IMG/VR virus record: IMGVR_UViG_3300022866_000322
Coordinates: 124,001-188,000 of that record
DNA length: 64,000 nucleotides
Direction: 5' to 3' (one strand)
Source of the DNA: a virus
This document shows, in pieces, positions 39,632 through 48,125 of the stretch (positions are counted from its first letter, which is position 1; each line of letters starts with the position of its first letter). The translations under genes were made by a program, and so were the position numbers. Below the pieces are notes generated by a model, which saw only the letters and a program-made list of their open reading frames with translations, was not told the DNA's origin and searched no databases.

Positions 39632-40560
39632 TACCAGCCTTCCTGTTTCCTAATAACACTTATCTCTGTGGTCATTACCTCAGCATTGCGTAGTGTAGCA
39701 CCATAATGATGTTTGAAAAACTTGCTCTGTTGTGCATCTAGTGTAACAATAGGTAAACCTAGCCGTTTTGTGAGTGCTGTTTCTAAATTTGCGTTATGCT
39801 CCATTGGGTCGTTGTCTTTAACTGACTCCCATAACTTTTCTAATTCAGCAAAGTCTTGTACACGCTTGTAAGGCCAGTCTTCTAACATGGTCATGTAAGT
39901 ACCAAGTCGTGCGCCATACATTGCCCACACACCATTCTCAACATCCATGCCTACACTTTGCCAAATACACAAATGATCATAGTTGCGATTGTTTACTTTC
40001 TTTTCAAACTCTACCAGTGTTGGCTTTGCACCACGATCCAAACACATCTTTACACCTTCTCTAAATCCTGCTCGCCATGCTTGCTTGGGTGTGCCGTTTG
40101 GGTATGTTGTACTGTAGCAGTTGTGCATTGCTATGTACTTGGGATCAAAACAAAACTCCACTGCTGTGTCGTCACTGCCATCACTGGCTTCGTGTGTTTG
40201 CATGTTGTTAACAAATGTACGTGACCAAACACTTAGTCCGCCGTTGCCGTAACGTAGTCCATTGATCGTGTTCTTAGCTTTCCAACGGAATGCGCCACCT
40301 TCGAACGCAGGTTCTATTTCCAACTGTAGGTTAAAGAAGTCAGGATCAGGTAAGTTATCACCATCGATCAGCACAAACCATTCTGTGTTGCTCAGAGCGG
40401 CTGCGGCTTTGTGTGCGGCATCTGACCCTTCTACTCCGTCAACACGATCCGCCCAAGGTACCATGTTCTGTATTTGTATCCAGAACTCTTCCTTCTTTGG
40501 TTCGTCATAACTTAGATAGATGCAATCCAAGTCTGCTATGTCAATAATCTGTGTATCCAT
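39631..40560 (-). CDS. Glycosyltransferase-like protein with DGD motif
   Basis: The 309-residue protein has a GT-A-like core: an N-terminal strand LDCIYLSYDEPKKE, then FVLIDGDNLPDPDFF, where the DGD corresponds to the metal-binding DxD of nucleotide-sugar transferases, and RYGNGGLSVWSR. The start is placed at the ATG at 40560, overlapping the upstream stop by 20 bases. It precedes the radical SAM genes, so a sugar made or moved by it could be their substrate. The donor and acceptor are unknown. Confidence 0.68.
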   Translation of the reverse strand: MDTQIIDIADLDCIYLSYDEPKKEEFWIQIQNMVPWADRVDGVEGSDAAHKAAAALSNTEWFVLIDGDNLPDPDFFNLQLEIEPAFEGGAFRWKAKNTINGLRYGNGGLSVWSRTFVNNMQTHEASDGSDDTAVEFCFDPKYIAMHNCYSTTYPNGTPKQAWRAGFREGVKMCLDRGAKPTLVEFEKKVNNRNYDHLCIWQSVGMDVENGVWAMYGARLGTYMTMLEDWPYKRVQDFAELEKLWESVKDNDPMEHNANLETALTKRLGLPIVTLDAQQSKFFKHHYGATLRNAEVMTTEISVIRKQEGW

Positions 40561-40900
40561 AATATTCTGTGTTGTTGTGGGTTTCATCTTGCTCTAACAA
40601 TAAGCCTGCGTGGTTCTTTACTACTTGAAAATCACCTTCACCGTGTACCAATTGTCTTTTATATCCTGGGTTGAACACTTTTACTTTTAGTTCACCATCT
40701 TTTACTCGTGCGTACTTGTGCATGTTTTCGTATTCGTCTTGTTCGACAACAATATAATCACCTTCAAGGTGCGGCTCAGTCATTGACTGGCCTACAATCT
40801 CTCCATTGAGATCATGGTATACTCTGTACTCCTTTACTATTTCTTTAGGAGTACCAACCAGTGCATTAACTTCTGCTAAAAACTTTTCAAGCTCGTTCAT
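40541..40900 (-). CDS. Small hypothetical protein
   Basis: The 119-residue acidic product begins NELEKFLAEVNALVGTPKE and contains YRVYHDLNGEIVGQSMTEP and a beta-rich DYIVVEQDEYENMHKYARV stretch. I recognise no family. The start at 40900 is an ATG overlapping the previous stop, better than a TTG nine bases upstream. It lies between two glycosyltransferase-like genes. Confidence 0.6.
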   Translation of the reverse strand: MNELEKFLAEVNALVGTPKEIVKEYRVYHDLNGEIVGQSMTEPHLEGDYIVVEQDEYENMHKYARVKDGELKVKVFNPGYKRQLVHGEGDFQVVKNHAGLLLEQDETHNNTEYYGYTDY

Positions 40901-41708
40901 ACTGTTCAATAAGTTCTGCTGTGCACCATTCTTTTACATGATAGTGTACAGGGTTAAGTTGATTAATGTTGTTGATCCTGATTACTGGTGGGTCTGTTTC
41001 ACACATAACTGTGTCTGTCCATTTACTTGACCCTGCCCATCCTTGTATGTGTGGTTTCATATGAACAAAGTTGAAGTAATCTAAACTGGGCATTGTGCAA
41101 TTTTCAACGCCATACATCTTAGCGGCAAGTGCGTATATAACATCAGTGCTAGGACGTTCTTCCCTGCAGTTTATCAACACGTTATCTCTAATATGATTAT
41201 AGTGTTTATACAAAGTGCGAGCAAGTTGGAAAAATTCAGTTGCCTCACGTGTAAATCTAAAATACATCATACCATTATAGATGTTTGGCAAGTCGTTGTC
41301 AACCCAGAACTTTCTGTATCCAGTGTCAACAACCACTTGATCCTGAAGATTCCTGCAATGCGTTGCAAGCACAACAGGTTTCAGTCTAAGTGCGTCCCAC
41401 CAGTGATCCACATTGCGTGTGAACAACAAATCCGCTTCTACCTTAATTGTTTCTTTAAAAGGTGAACATGAAAATAGGTCTGGTTCACGTTCCATAGGCC
41501 AGTCAGTCGCATTTACAGTTCTAACATAATCAAACACCAGGCTCTGCTTGTCTGTAATCAACTCTTGTGTAGTTGGGTCCACTGCTACACAATATCGTGC
41601 ATCGGGCATTACTAACTTTATACTAAGTGCTTGCAAGTATGCCATTTTCAAATAGTCTGCACCAATTGCCAGGGTCATGAACCCTTGCTGTTCTTTGTGA
41701 TCAAACAT
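40887..41708 (-). CDS. Glycosyltransferase-like protein (GT8-type)
   Basis: The 273-residue protein resembles GT-A transferases. It has an N-terminal FMTLAIGADYLKMAYLQALS helix-strand, and ETIKVEADLLFTRNVDHWW, where the Glu-Ala-Asp is in the place of the DxD metal motif. NIYNGMMYFRF and MPSLDYFNFVHMKPHIQGW also fit. A start at 41708 is chosen because it overlaps the previous gene by eight bases. The missing first Asp of DxD makes activity uncertain. Confidence 0.6.
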   Translation of the reverse strand: MFDHKEQQGFMTLAIGADYLKMAYLQALSIKLVMPDARYCVAVDPTTQELITDKQSLVFDYVRTVNATDWPMEREPDLFSCSPFKETIKVEADLLFTRNVDHWWDALRLKPVVLATHCRNLQDQVVVDTGYRKFWVDNDLPNIYNGMMYFRFTREATEFFQLARTLYKHYNHIRDNVLINCREERPSTDVIYALAAKMYGVENCTMPSLDYFNFVHMKPHIQGWAGSSKWTDTVMCETDPPVIRINNINQLNPVHYHVKEWCTAELIEQYERA

Positions 41709-42525
41709 CAAGTATTTCCTCAACAAACTCTTCAAACGCATCACTGACTAAAAAGTTCTTGTCCATAATATGTACATTGTGCTTTGGTATGGTGATTGCT
41801 AAATCTTTGAGTCGCACAATAATCTTGTCTTTTAAATTTGTGTCCATGCGCACAACTTCTTGCACCACAGTAAACATCTTCCACGGAATAATGTTCTTAG
41901 ACGTGGAACAATATCCATTTAGTATTGTGTTAGCCATAGCAAACGAATAATCATTGCGATAACTTGTACCGTCTACCATAAACAGGTTTCTGTAATAAGC
42001 CCAGTTGCGCTGTATACGTCCTATTAGATTAAAGAACAGCTCACTGCGTGGGCATTTTCTAAACATTACCACAGTAGCCCACAAGTAAGGCAAACTTACT
42101 TGCCCCATACGTGCTGGCATGGTTTCTGCACTACTGTTGCTGTGTTCCATAACACGATAATCATAGTCCAGTTCCATTAACTTTAATAAACCGTCGTCTA
42201 ACACCAAGTAGTCTGTGTCTATCAGCAGTGTGTTATCGTATGGACTATGTTCGTATGCAGTATAACGACCGTGATTCTTCCACTGCTTTACTTCTTTAGA
42301 TATATGGTCGTTTCTAAAGTTGTTGCCTGTGTAGTTGACACGCACAACATTGTCATAATTATGCTTGGGCTGTGACTCTGTGTCAGTTACTAGCGTGATA
42401 GGCAAGTTGAGATGTTGTTCTACTAACCGTGCAGAAAGGTCTGCGATACGAACATAGTCAACATCAACAGTGTTATGAGCAAAAAATACTACACCTTTAG
42501 ACTCTGCGGAGTCGTCTGAGTTCAT
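41701..42525 (-). CDS. Glycosyltransferase-like protein with DTD motif
   Basis: The 274-residue protein has a clear GT-A pattern: GVVFFAHNTVDVDYVRIAD at the start, TLLIDTDYLVLDDGL with the DxD metal motif, and LPYLWATVVMFRKC and MVDGTSYRNDYSFAMA, which resemble acceptor-site regions of small phage glycosyltransferases. The start at 42525 is preferred over an ATG at 42546; both overlap the previous gene. It is the second gene of the cluster after the promoter. Confidence 0.65.
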   Translation of the reverse strand: MNSDDSAESKGVVFFAHNTVDVDYVRIADLSARLVEQHLNLPITLVTDTESQPKHNYDNVVRVNYTGNNFRNDHISKEVKQWKNHGRYTAYEHSPYDNTLLIDTDYLVLDDGLLKLMELDYDYRVMEHSNSSAETMPARMGQVSLPYLWATVVMFRKCPRSELFFNLIGRIQRNWAYYRNLFMVDGTSYRNDYSFAMANTILNGYCSTSKNIIPWKMFTVVQEVVRMDTNLKDKIIVRLKDLAITIPKHNVHIMDKNFLVSDAFEEFVEEILDV

Positions 42526-42811
42526 TATATTGTTGATGCCAGTCATTCATTACCGCTTGATATCGTTGTTGAGCTAATTCTAAGAATTCTGTTCTGTCTA
42601 CTTTGATTGGATTCTCATATGTGTCTTCTAAATACAGTTCGTCACTGTTCCACGTTGCCACGAATGATATCAGGTCAGGCGTGATCTTAAACAACCCATT
42701 ACCGTATGTCATGTGCAACTCTGTTTGAATGTGTTCTCTTAGTGTGCGTCTGTTGGCTTGATAGTCCGTGGCCTGCTTGATTTCTGCAACTATGTTGTCT
42801 AATTCTGTCAT
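42497..42811 (-). CDS. Conserved small T4-like phage protein
   Basis: The 104-residue protein (MTELDNIVAEIKQATDYQAN, LREHIQTELH, FKITPDLISFVATWNSDELYLEDTY, NDWHQQYNELRRLRRV) resembles, from memory, a widespread small protein of T4-like marine phages. It is the first gene after the promoter embedded in the terminator hairpin at 42822-42869. No clear ribosome binding site is seen in its 23-base leader, so it may be weakly translated. Confidence 0.7.
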   Translation of the reverse strand: MTELDNIVAEIKQATDYQANRRTLREHIQTELHMTYGNGLFKITPDLISFVATWNSDELYLEDTYENPIKVDRTEFLELAQQRYQAVMNDWHQQYNELRRLRRV

Positions 42812-42821
42812 GGTATTATAT

Positions 42822-42861
42822 AAAAAGAATGGATAAGCATATTATACTGCCTATCCATTCT
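42822..42861 (-). terminator. Rho-independent terminator of the structural block
   Basis: On the minus strand AGAATGGATA and TATCCATTCT (arms at 42852-42861 and 42826-42835) form a perfect 10-bp stem with a 16-base loop that can add two G-C pairs. It is followed by a run of five T (42826-42822). It follows the structural gene ending at 42883 and would end its transcription. Confidence 0.7.
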
Positions 42862-42869
42862 GTTGTCAA
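42841..42869 (-). promoter_or_regulatory. Consensus sigma-70 promoter inside the terminator hairpin
   Basis: On the minus strand TTGACA (42869-42864) and TATAAT (42846-42841) are exactly 17 bp apart. The spacer holds the first stem arm of the terminator and the -10 box lies in its loop. The predicted start, near 42834, is inside the second arm, so new transcripts cannot form the full hairpin. It would drive the 22-gene run ending at 24310. Confidence 0.85.
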
Positions 42870-42882
42870 CTACAATTAACTA

Positions 42883-43812
42883 TTAACCAATAGTTACTGA
42901 GCCCCAGACAGCAGACAAACCTGATGCTGTCTCTGGTGCTGTTACGTTTACTTTACTAACAAACTGTACATCAATGTTGTCATTGAAACTGCCGCCAGCG
43001 CCAGTAGCCGCGGCCTCAAGTGTTATTGTCCAAGTAATAATTGTGCCTACGTCACCATTTGCGCCTTGTGTACCATTTGACTTAACAGCAACTTGACAGA
43101 AGTCTGATGTGTATGGAGTGTATGCCGCACCTGACTCGTCGACTCTTGAAATTACTTGGTTACTGGTTGTTAAATCATAATAACCAATGGTTAGATTGTT
43201 TGTGGTCTCAGTTTCGCCTGTGCCTGTACGTCCGTTGTTAGTGGTTGCTCTAAAATCTGCAACACCCCCAACTGCTGTTACCATTGATAGTGCTTGTGCG
43301 CCACGTCCTGTACCACCTGTGTTCGCACCTGCCGTTAAATCTAAATTAAGTTCGCCGCCTGCGTTAAAAAAGTAACGTGCTTGGTCTGCACTAGCAAATG
43401 TTGCTGTGCGGGTAAATGTAAATGTTGCGATACCGTCAGCATCAACTGGATTGTGTGTTGTACCTGAATCTGTTGTGGTTGAGCCTTGTGCGTTAAAAAC
43501 CAAACGATTCGTGTATGCTAGGTCAACGCCGTCATCAACACCAAGTTGGTATGCAACAATGTCACCTGTCACAACCGCAACAACACCTGTGCCTACACCA
43601 GTCTGATGTGTACGCACAATGTTCAGTTTGTTGATTACACTAGCCCACTCAGTGGCGCTGACTGTGTCACCGGCACTTTTAGTGGTTATTGCTGTTTGTC
43701 CGTAGCCTGCATCGCCGGTTCCAACAGACCAAGTTGTGTTAAGTTTGTTTCCCCCATTAATGAGAGTGTTATAATCGGCTGCTGATATGATCCCACCGGA
43801 TTCGTATGCCAT
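42883..43812 (-). CDS. Virion structural protein, fibre-like
   Basis: The 309-residue protein begins AYESGGIISAADYNTLIN, a sequence style typical of phage fibre or neck proteins, and is rich in Thr, Ala, Gly and Val with short beta repeats. Its length and the adjoining fibre genes suggest a tail or baseplate accessory. It is the last gene of the structural block before the terminator. A candidate late promoter GTTAAATA lies 17 bases before its ATG. No enzymatic motif is present. Confidence 0.65.
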   Translation of the reverse strand: MAYESGGIISAADYNTLINGGNKLNTTWSVGTGDAGYGQTAITTKSAGDTVSATEWASVINKLNIVRTHQTGVGTGVVAVVTGDIVAYQLGVDDGVDLAYTNRLVFNAQGSTTTDSGTTHNPVDADGIATFTFTRTATFASADQARYFFNAGGELNLDLTAGANTGGTGRGAQALSMVTAVGGVADFRATTNNGRTGTGETETTNNLTIGYYDLTTSNQVISRVDESGAAYTPYTSDFCQVAVKSNGTQGANGDVGTIITWTITLEAAATGAGGSFNDNIDVQFVSKVNVTAPETASGLSAVWGSVTIG

Positions 43813-43829
43813 GTTCTACTTCCTTATGC

Positions 43830-43837
43830 TATTTAAC
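43830..43837 (-). promoter_or_regulatory. Candidate late-promoter-like GTTAAATA
   Basis: On the minus strand GTTAAATA (43837-43830) ends 17 bases before the ATG at 43812, and the AAGGAAGTAG that follows serves as ribosome binding site. The same octamer occurs before the gene at 16079. Confidence 0.35.
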
Positions 43838-45488
43838 TATTTAGTTTCACAATGGCCTCAACTACTCCTGCGCCATCATCTAATTTATTTTCTAATGATC
43901 TTCCGATCACATTAAATGCAGTAACTTCACTCTTTGTTCCTGCACGAGCTAATCCGTTTCCTGCGGCAACTAATCGTTGCCCTTTCTTGATTGGGCCAAT
44001 TACTCGAACTGGTACACGCCCGTTTACTGCAACTGGTGGATGTGTTGCATCACCACCAGCCCCACTGTTCATTAAGTATGCTGCCTTTGTACTAATAACG
44101 CCAAATACATCTTCACTTAATGCATCTGACGCCGCTGTAATTTCTTCTACACCACCTAGTGCAACAACTGTGCCTGCTGGGTATGCTGAATCACTAGCAA
44201 AACGCTCTGCCAAGTCAGCATATTGTGCTTGTAGCGAAACACCAAAAATAGTATTAAATCGCATACCGTTACTTCCCAGGTTAACAGTATTACCCACAGT
44301 TGGGAATACTGAATTGGCAATGTAAATGTCTGTTACGTTAGCTCTTGTAGTGGCTACATTAGCACTAAACAGGTTGCCTGTAAAGCTGGTTTGGCTAATT
44401 ACATTACTCCAACGGTTAGTTATGTTACCTAAAGTATATGTAACATTTGCGGACGGGTTTACATTTGCTGTAAATGTAGTTGTTCCAACACCACCACCTA
44501 ATCTTGTGTCAACATAATTCTTGGTTGCTATACTAAATCCACTGCTTGCGGCTGTTGGATTTGCATAAACTTCTGCAAGTCCTGATGTTGCATTACCTTT
44601 AAAGAAGTTAGTATCAACACTTCCTTTGTTTAAACTGAATATTACATCTTTGTTGTTTGTAAGTCCTTTGACATGCAATTGATCAGATGTAATTAAAATT
44701 TGTCCGTCGCTTCCTGCGCCAACTGTTAGGCCGGAATCGTTTGTTAATGATACTGCACCATTAATTGTTTGTGCTCCAACACCACCGTTTAGTATAATGT
44801 TATCAACACTAGTAGCTGAACTATCGCCTGTTCTAAATATACCCAAAGTCGAGCTTGCGTTGCCTTGGAATGCATTGTTTGCAATTGCTGTTGATAAGTT
44901 CAATCCAGGCTTAATAGTTGCAAAACCTGCAACTGCTGTTGTAAAGTCTGATTCCTTACTCCAAATAGCAACTAGTGTGTTATCGACATAAATTTTTACA
45001 ACAACATAAGTTGCACTAGGGCTTACTGCAACAATAGTATCTGGTATAGCACCCGAGTTACCTGTTGAGCTTGTTGCCGCTGGACCTACTGTAGTAAAGC
45101 TGGTTCCGTTATAAACTTTTAGTTGAAGAGTACTAGTATCCCACCACTGTTCGCCAACTACCGGACTATTTGGTGCGCTTGCACCGCTAGACATTGTTGC
45201 TAGTGGTTTAAATGCTTGACTTGCGGCACCTTTTGTGGTTGCTGTGTTAATTTGCATTAACTTAGTTCCGGTGTCCCACCATAGTTGTCCTGGCAATGGG
45301 CCAGTCGGTGCAGATCCGTTAGCAAAGTTTTCTACTATACGTACAACATTCTGATTTAAGAACGTGCCATATCCTGGGTAGTTTTTACCAACAAGTGTTA
45401 AACTGGTAGTTGTAGTGTCGATAGTTCCATCGGCTAAGCCTCCTGATATCAGCTCTGTACCGTTGGTTTGTGTAATATTGTATGCCAT
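43833..45488 (-). CDS. Tail fibre protein with C-terminal chaperone/peptidase-like region
   Basis: The 551-residue protein starts AYNITQTNGTELISGGLADG and repeats PLPGQLWWDTGTKLMQINT and VVGEQWWDTSTLQLKVYNGT, a pattern typical of myovirus tail fibres whose first part attaches to the baseplate. The middle is a beta-rich, Asn/Thr/Val-rich stalk. The C-terminal part contains AQYADLAERFASDSAYPAGT, which resembles the domain in phage fibres that follows the receptor-binding part and may act in trimerisation or self-cleavage. A late-promoter-like CATAAATA lies just upstream. It is the second of two related fibre genes (see 46998). Confidence 0.75.
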   Translation of the reverse strand: MAYNITQTNGTELISGGLADGTIDTTTTSLTLVGKNYPGYGTFLNQNVVRIVENFANGSAPTGPLPGQLWWDTGTKLMQINTATTKGAASQAFKPLATMSSGASAPNSPVVGEQWWDTSTLQLKVYNGTSFTTVGPAATSSTGNSGAIPDTIVAVSPSATYVVVKIYVDNTLVAIWSKESDFTTAVAGFATIKPGLNLSTAIANNAFQGNASSTLGIFRTGDSSATSVDNIILNGGVGAQTINGAVSLTNDSGLTVGAGSDGQILITSDQLHVKGLTNNKDVIFSLNKGSVDTNFFKGNATSGLAEVYANPTAASSGFSIATKNYVDTRLGGGVGTTTFTANVNPSANVTYTLGNITNRWSNVISQTSFTGNLFSANVATTRANVTDIYIANSVFPTVGNTVNLGSNGMRFNTIFGVSLQAQYADLAERFASDSAYPAGTVVALGGVEEITAASDALSEDVFGVISTKAAYLMNSGAGGDATHPPVAVNGRVPVRVIGPIKKGQRLVAAGNGLARAGTKSEVTAFNVIGRSLENKLDDGAGVVEAIVKLNS

Positions 45489-45510
45489 TTTAAGTTTTCC
45501 TCAACTTTAT

Positions 45511-45518
45511 TATTTATG
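45511..45518 (-). promoter_or_regulatory. Candidate T4-type late promoter CATAAATA
   Basis: On the minus strand CATAAATA (45518-45511) lies 22 bases before the ATG at 45488, with GAGGAAAAC as ribosome binding site between them. It is one mismatch from the T4 late core, and the spacing matches the candidate at 48812. Confidence 0.5.
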
Positions 45519-45537
45519 CGTATTTAAAACTGTGGTG

Positions 45538-47001
45538 CTAAGAACTGTACGCTCTCACAACAGTGCCATATTCACCGCTTACTGCTGCCAATGCGCCTTG
45601 CGTTTGGCCAGCATCTTCTACTTTTCTCCATGTGCCGTCAACCTTTACTTGCACGTCGTTAATACTTTTCCATGCACCACTTACTTTAACAAAGGCGTCT
45701 GTGACCTGTTTCCAATTTCCACTTACTCTAGTAGAGAACAAGCCTACTGGTGCTATTTCTAAAACTATCAATCCATTTTGTCCGTTGCCGCCCCCGCGAG
45801 CACCTCCGCCTGCAAATCCTGATTTGTAATACAATGTACCAACACCGGTTGATGCACTGTTGGCTGGTAAGTTGCCTCCTGTTTTACCAGGGTTGGCTGG
45901 CACATCCGGAATACTGCCAGTGGGAATAGGGCCCTCGCGACTGGGACGAGAGAAGGTAAGTGTGTTACCGCTACCGCCTGTGCCACCAGGGTATCCACCA
46001 CCACCTGCGCCACCACCGCCACCATCGGGAACACCTTTATCTTGGCCGTTCATTCCCCTATAGTCTGATGGTGTTGCACCTATAACATTGTTACCAATTG
46101 ATGCATTAGGGTCGGTTGCTGGAAACAACCCTGCGCCGCCACCTCCACCACCACCTCCGGCTATTAATATAGGAGTATTGTTGAGAAGCACAACCGAGGC
46201 TCCCCCACCGCCACCTCCGGTTCCTGATGCTCCATTAAAGCCTGACCTTCCACCTGTGCCACCGTTGAGTGATAGTGTAGAATTACTGCTTATGTTTGTT
46301 CTAGCATCGCCGGCGGCGCCGCCAGGACTCTGACCTCTCGGCTGATTGCCAGGACCGCCTTTACCGCCTTCGCCAACTACTACTTCTAGTGTATCACCTG
46401 ATGTTGTCGTAAAGGTTAATGTATTGTACAGTCCCGGTGACCCAACACCACCGCTAACAGAAGCATCATTGCCGCCGCCTCCACCGGCACCACCCCATAT
46501 GTGGGCTGTAATAGTTGCCGCATACGGAAGGACGGCCTGATATCTTCCACTGGGAATCGCCGTAACAGTTAAGTTATCTTTAAGGTTAAAATTGTTTCCG
46601 CCTACAGGTGCTGTCACTGTTGCGGCAAGTCCGGCCGCTCCACTGGTATTAGTTACTTGCCAACTAAGCAAATACTGTGTGCCTGCAACAAATGTTACTG
46701 TGTCTGAAGATGTACTTTGTGGATTGCTACCTGCTAGAACTTGTTCACCAGTAAAAGTCCCGCCAGTGATTGCCCACGAAAAACTGTCATCGCATGATGC
46801 TTGTAATGTGTGTGTCCCGGATGTATTTGGTATGTAGTATCTTGAAATTGTATATGTTACTGTCGTGTTACTATAGTCACGCCATACTGCATTGTTGTTT
46901 AAAAATGTGGGCCAAGAAGCATCACTTCGTAATACCAGATTAGTACGGCCTTGGGGGGAAGGATCAACTACAAATTCTTTAACAGTTAACCTAGTACTCA
47001 T
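45538..47001 (-). CDS. Glycine-rich tail fibre adhesin
   Basis: The 487-residue protein has an N-terminal beta domain (RLTVKEFVVDPSPQGRTNLV, DDSFSWAITGGTFTGEQVL). The long middle has many glycine runs (GGGGGASVVL, GGGGGGGGAGLFP, GGGGGAGGGGYPGG). Poly-glycine helices occur in receptor-binding tips of T2-like phages (gp38 type). The C-terminus has repeats (SGNWKQVTDAFVKVSGAWKS). It lies between two fibre genes. It is probably the receptor-recognising tip; the receptor cannot be told. Confidence 0.68.
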   Translation of the reverse strand: MSTRLTVKEFVVDPSPQGRTNLVLRSDASWPTFLNNNAVWRDYSNTTVTYTISRYYIPNTSGTHTLQASCDDSFSWAITGGTFTGEQVLAGSNPQSTSSDTVTFVAGTQYLLSWQVTNTSGAAGLAATVTAPVGGNNFNLKDNLTVTAIPSGRYQAVLPYAATITAHIWGGAGGGGGNDASVSGGVGSPGLYNTLTFTTTSGDTLEVVVGEGGKGGPGNQPRGQSPGGAAGDARTNISSNSTLSLNGGTGGRSGFNGASGTGGGGGGASVVLLNNTPILIAGGGGGGGGAGLFPATDPNASIGNNVIGATPSDYRGMNGQDKGVPDGGGGGAGGGGYPGGTGGSGNTLTFSRPSREGPIPTGSIPDVPANPGKTGGNLPANSASTGVGTLYYKSGFAGGGARGGGNGQNGLIVLEIAPVGLFSTRVSGNWKQVTDAFVKVSGAWKSINDVQVKVDGTWRKVEDAGQTQGALAAVSGEYGTVVRAYSS

Positions 47002-48119
47002 GGGGTATACTTAAACCAAATGTCTCCGTCGGCACCATCACTAACGGTTGGATCTGCTGTGCTTACAAACTTTCTACTACCGTCCCAAAATACACCACGT
47101 GTCATTACATATTGTGTTGTGGCAACCTGTGTGGTATTGGCACCAAATGTTGCTGTTGGTGCAACAGGAGTTCCTGTGAATGTTGGACCTGCTGTGTCTG
47201 CTTTTAGGTTAACATTTGCACTAAGTGCGGCAGTTTGTGCTAGGTTAACGCTGTCAAGTCTTCCGCTCAGTGTACTGATGCTAGTATTTGCACCAGTGAC
47301 GTTGTTGTTGATTGTTGTAATACTGGTGTTTGCATAAGTTTGGAATGCACCAACATTGGCATTTATACCAGGTACAGTTGTCCCTACTACTGTACCTAAG
47401 TTTGCACTTGTAGTTTGTGCTCTTGTGTTGGAAAATGCTTGGTACGAACCTATATTGGCCTGCGTAGTGTCTATTTCAACATTAGCCGCTGTTACGTTTG
47501 CTCTTAGTGCTGACTCTGCGTCAGTTCTAACTGCAAGATTGGCATTTATGGTTGCTACATTAGCAGTCATTGCTACACCAGCATCATACCTGTTTTGCGC
47601 ATCCACGCTGTCTACATATATCTTAGTAGTAACACCCATGTTGCTCGTAGCATTAGCAGATACTGTTGCTAGTCCTGTGTTGCCTTGGATGTTTAAAACA
47701 TTAGTGCTTGTGCCCGCAACATTAGCAAATACTGCAATATTGCCATTATTGTTTGTATTTGTTACGTTTACAAGTCCGGCAACTTCTTTTATTTCTACGT
47801 TGCCACCACCACCAACAGTTAAGTTGCCGGCTATGTCTACATTACCTGAAATGTTTGAGCCTACTTTAAACCAGGTCGTACCATTATAACTGTTTAGGTT
47901 GTTGGTACTAGTGTCGAACCACAGTTGTCCTGTAATAGGATTAGGTGGACTGGTACTTAATGCAAAGTTTTCCAGTATGTGTACAAAATTTTCGTTAGTA
48001 GCATCACCGTAGTTTTGAACTAGACGTCCAAAAAGCGTAATACTAGTACTGGTGGTATCCTTAGTACCATCAAGTACTACTATTGTTGTTCCATCTGTTT
48101 TATTTACATTATATGCCAT
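46998..48119 (-). CDS. Tail fibre protein with coiled repeats
   Basis: The 373-residue protein starts AYNVNKTDGTTIVVLDGTKD and has TGQLWFDTSTNNLNSYNGTTW, the same attachment-type repeat as the 43833 gene. Residues of roughly 180-320 are helical and low complexity, with repeated Ala/Asn/Thr stretches (ANVATINANLAVRTDAESAL, TVPGINANVGAFQTYANTSI) that suggest a trimeric coiled-coil stalk. It overlaps the adhesin by four bases (ATGA) and probably forms a fibre with it. Confidence 0.72.
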   Translation of the reverse strand: MAYNVNKTDGTTIVVLDGTKDTTSTSITLFGRLVQNYGDATNENFVHILENFALSTSPPNPITGQLWFDTSTNNLNSYNGTTWFKVGSNISGNVDIAGNLTVGGGGNVEIKEVAGLVNVTNTNNNGNIAVFANVAGTSTNVLNIQGNTGLATVSANATSNMGVTTKIYVDSVDAQNRYDAGVAMTANVATINANLAVRTDAESALRANVTAANVEIDTTQANIGSYQAFSNTRAQTTSANLGTVVGTTVPGINANVGAFQTYANTSITTINNNVTGANTSISTLSGRLDSVNLAQTAALSANVNLKADTAGPTFTGTPVAPTATFGANTTQVATTQYVMTRGVFWDGSRKFVSTADPTVSDGADGDIWFKYTP

Positions 48120-48125
48120 TGTTTA

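Noticed and set aside
42883-48119. Long open frames on the plus strand opposite the fibre genes, including proline-rich ones
   Set aside because: They mirror the low-complexity Gly/Ala/Thr codons of real minus-strand genes, have no ribosome binding sites, and lie wholly within the structural genes.
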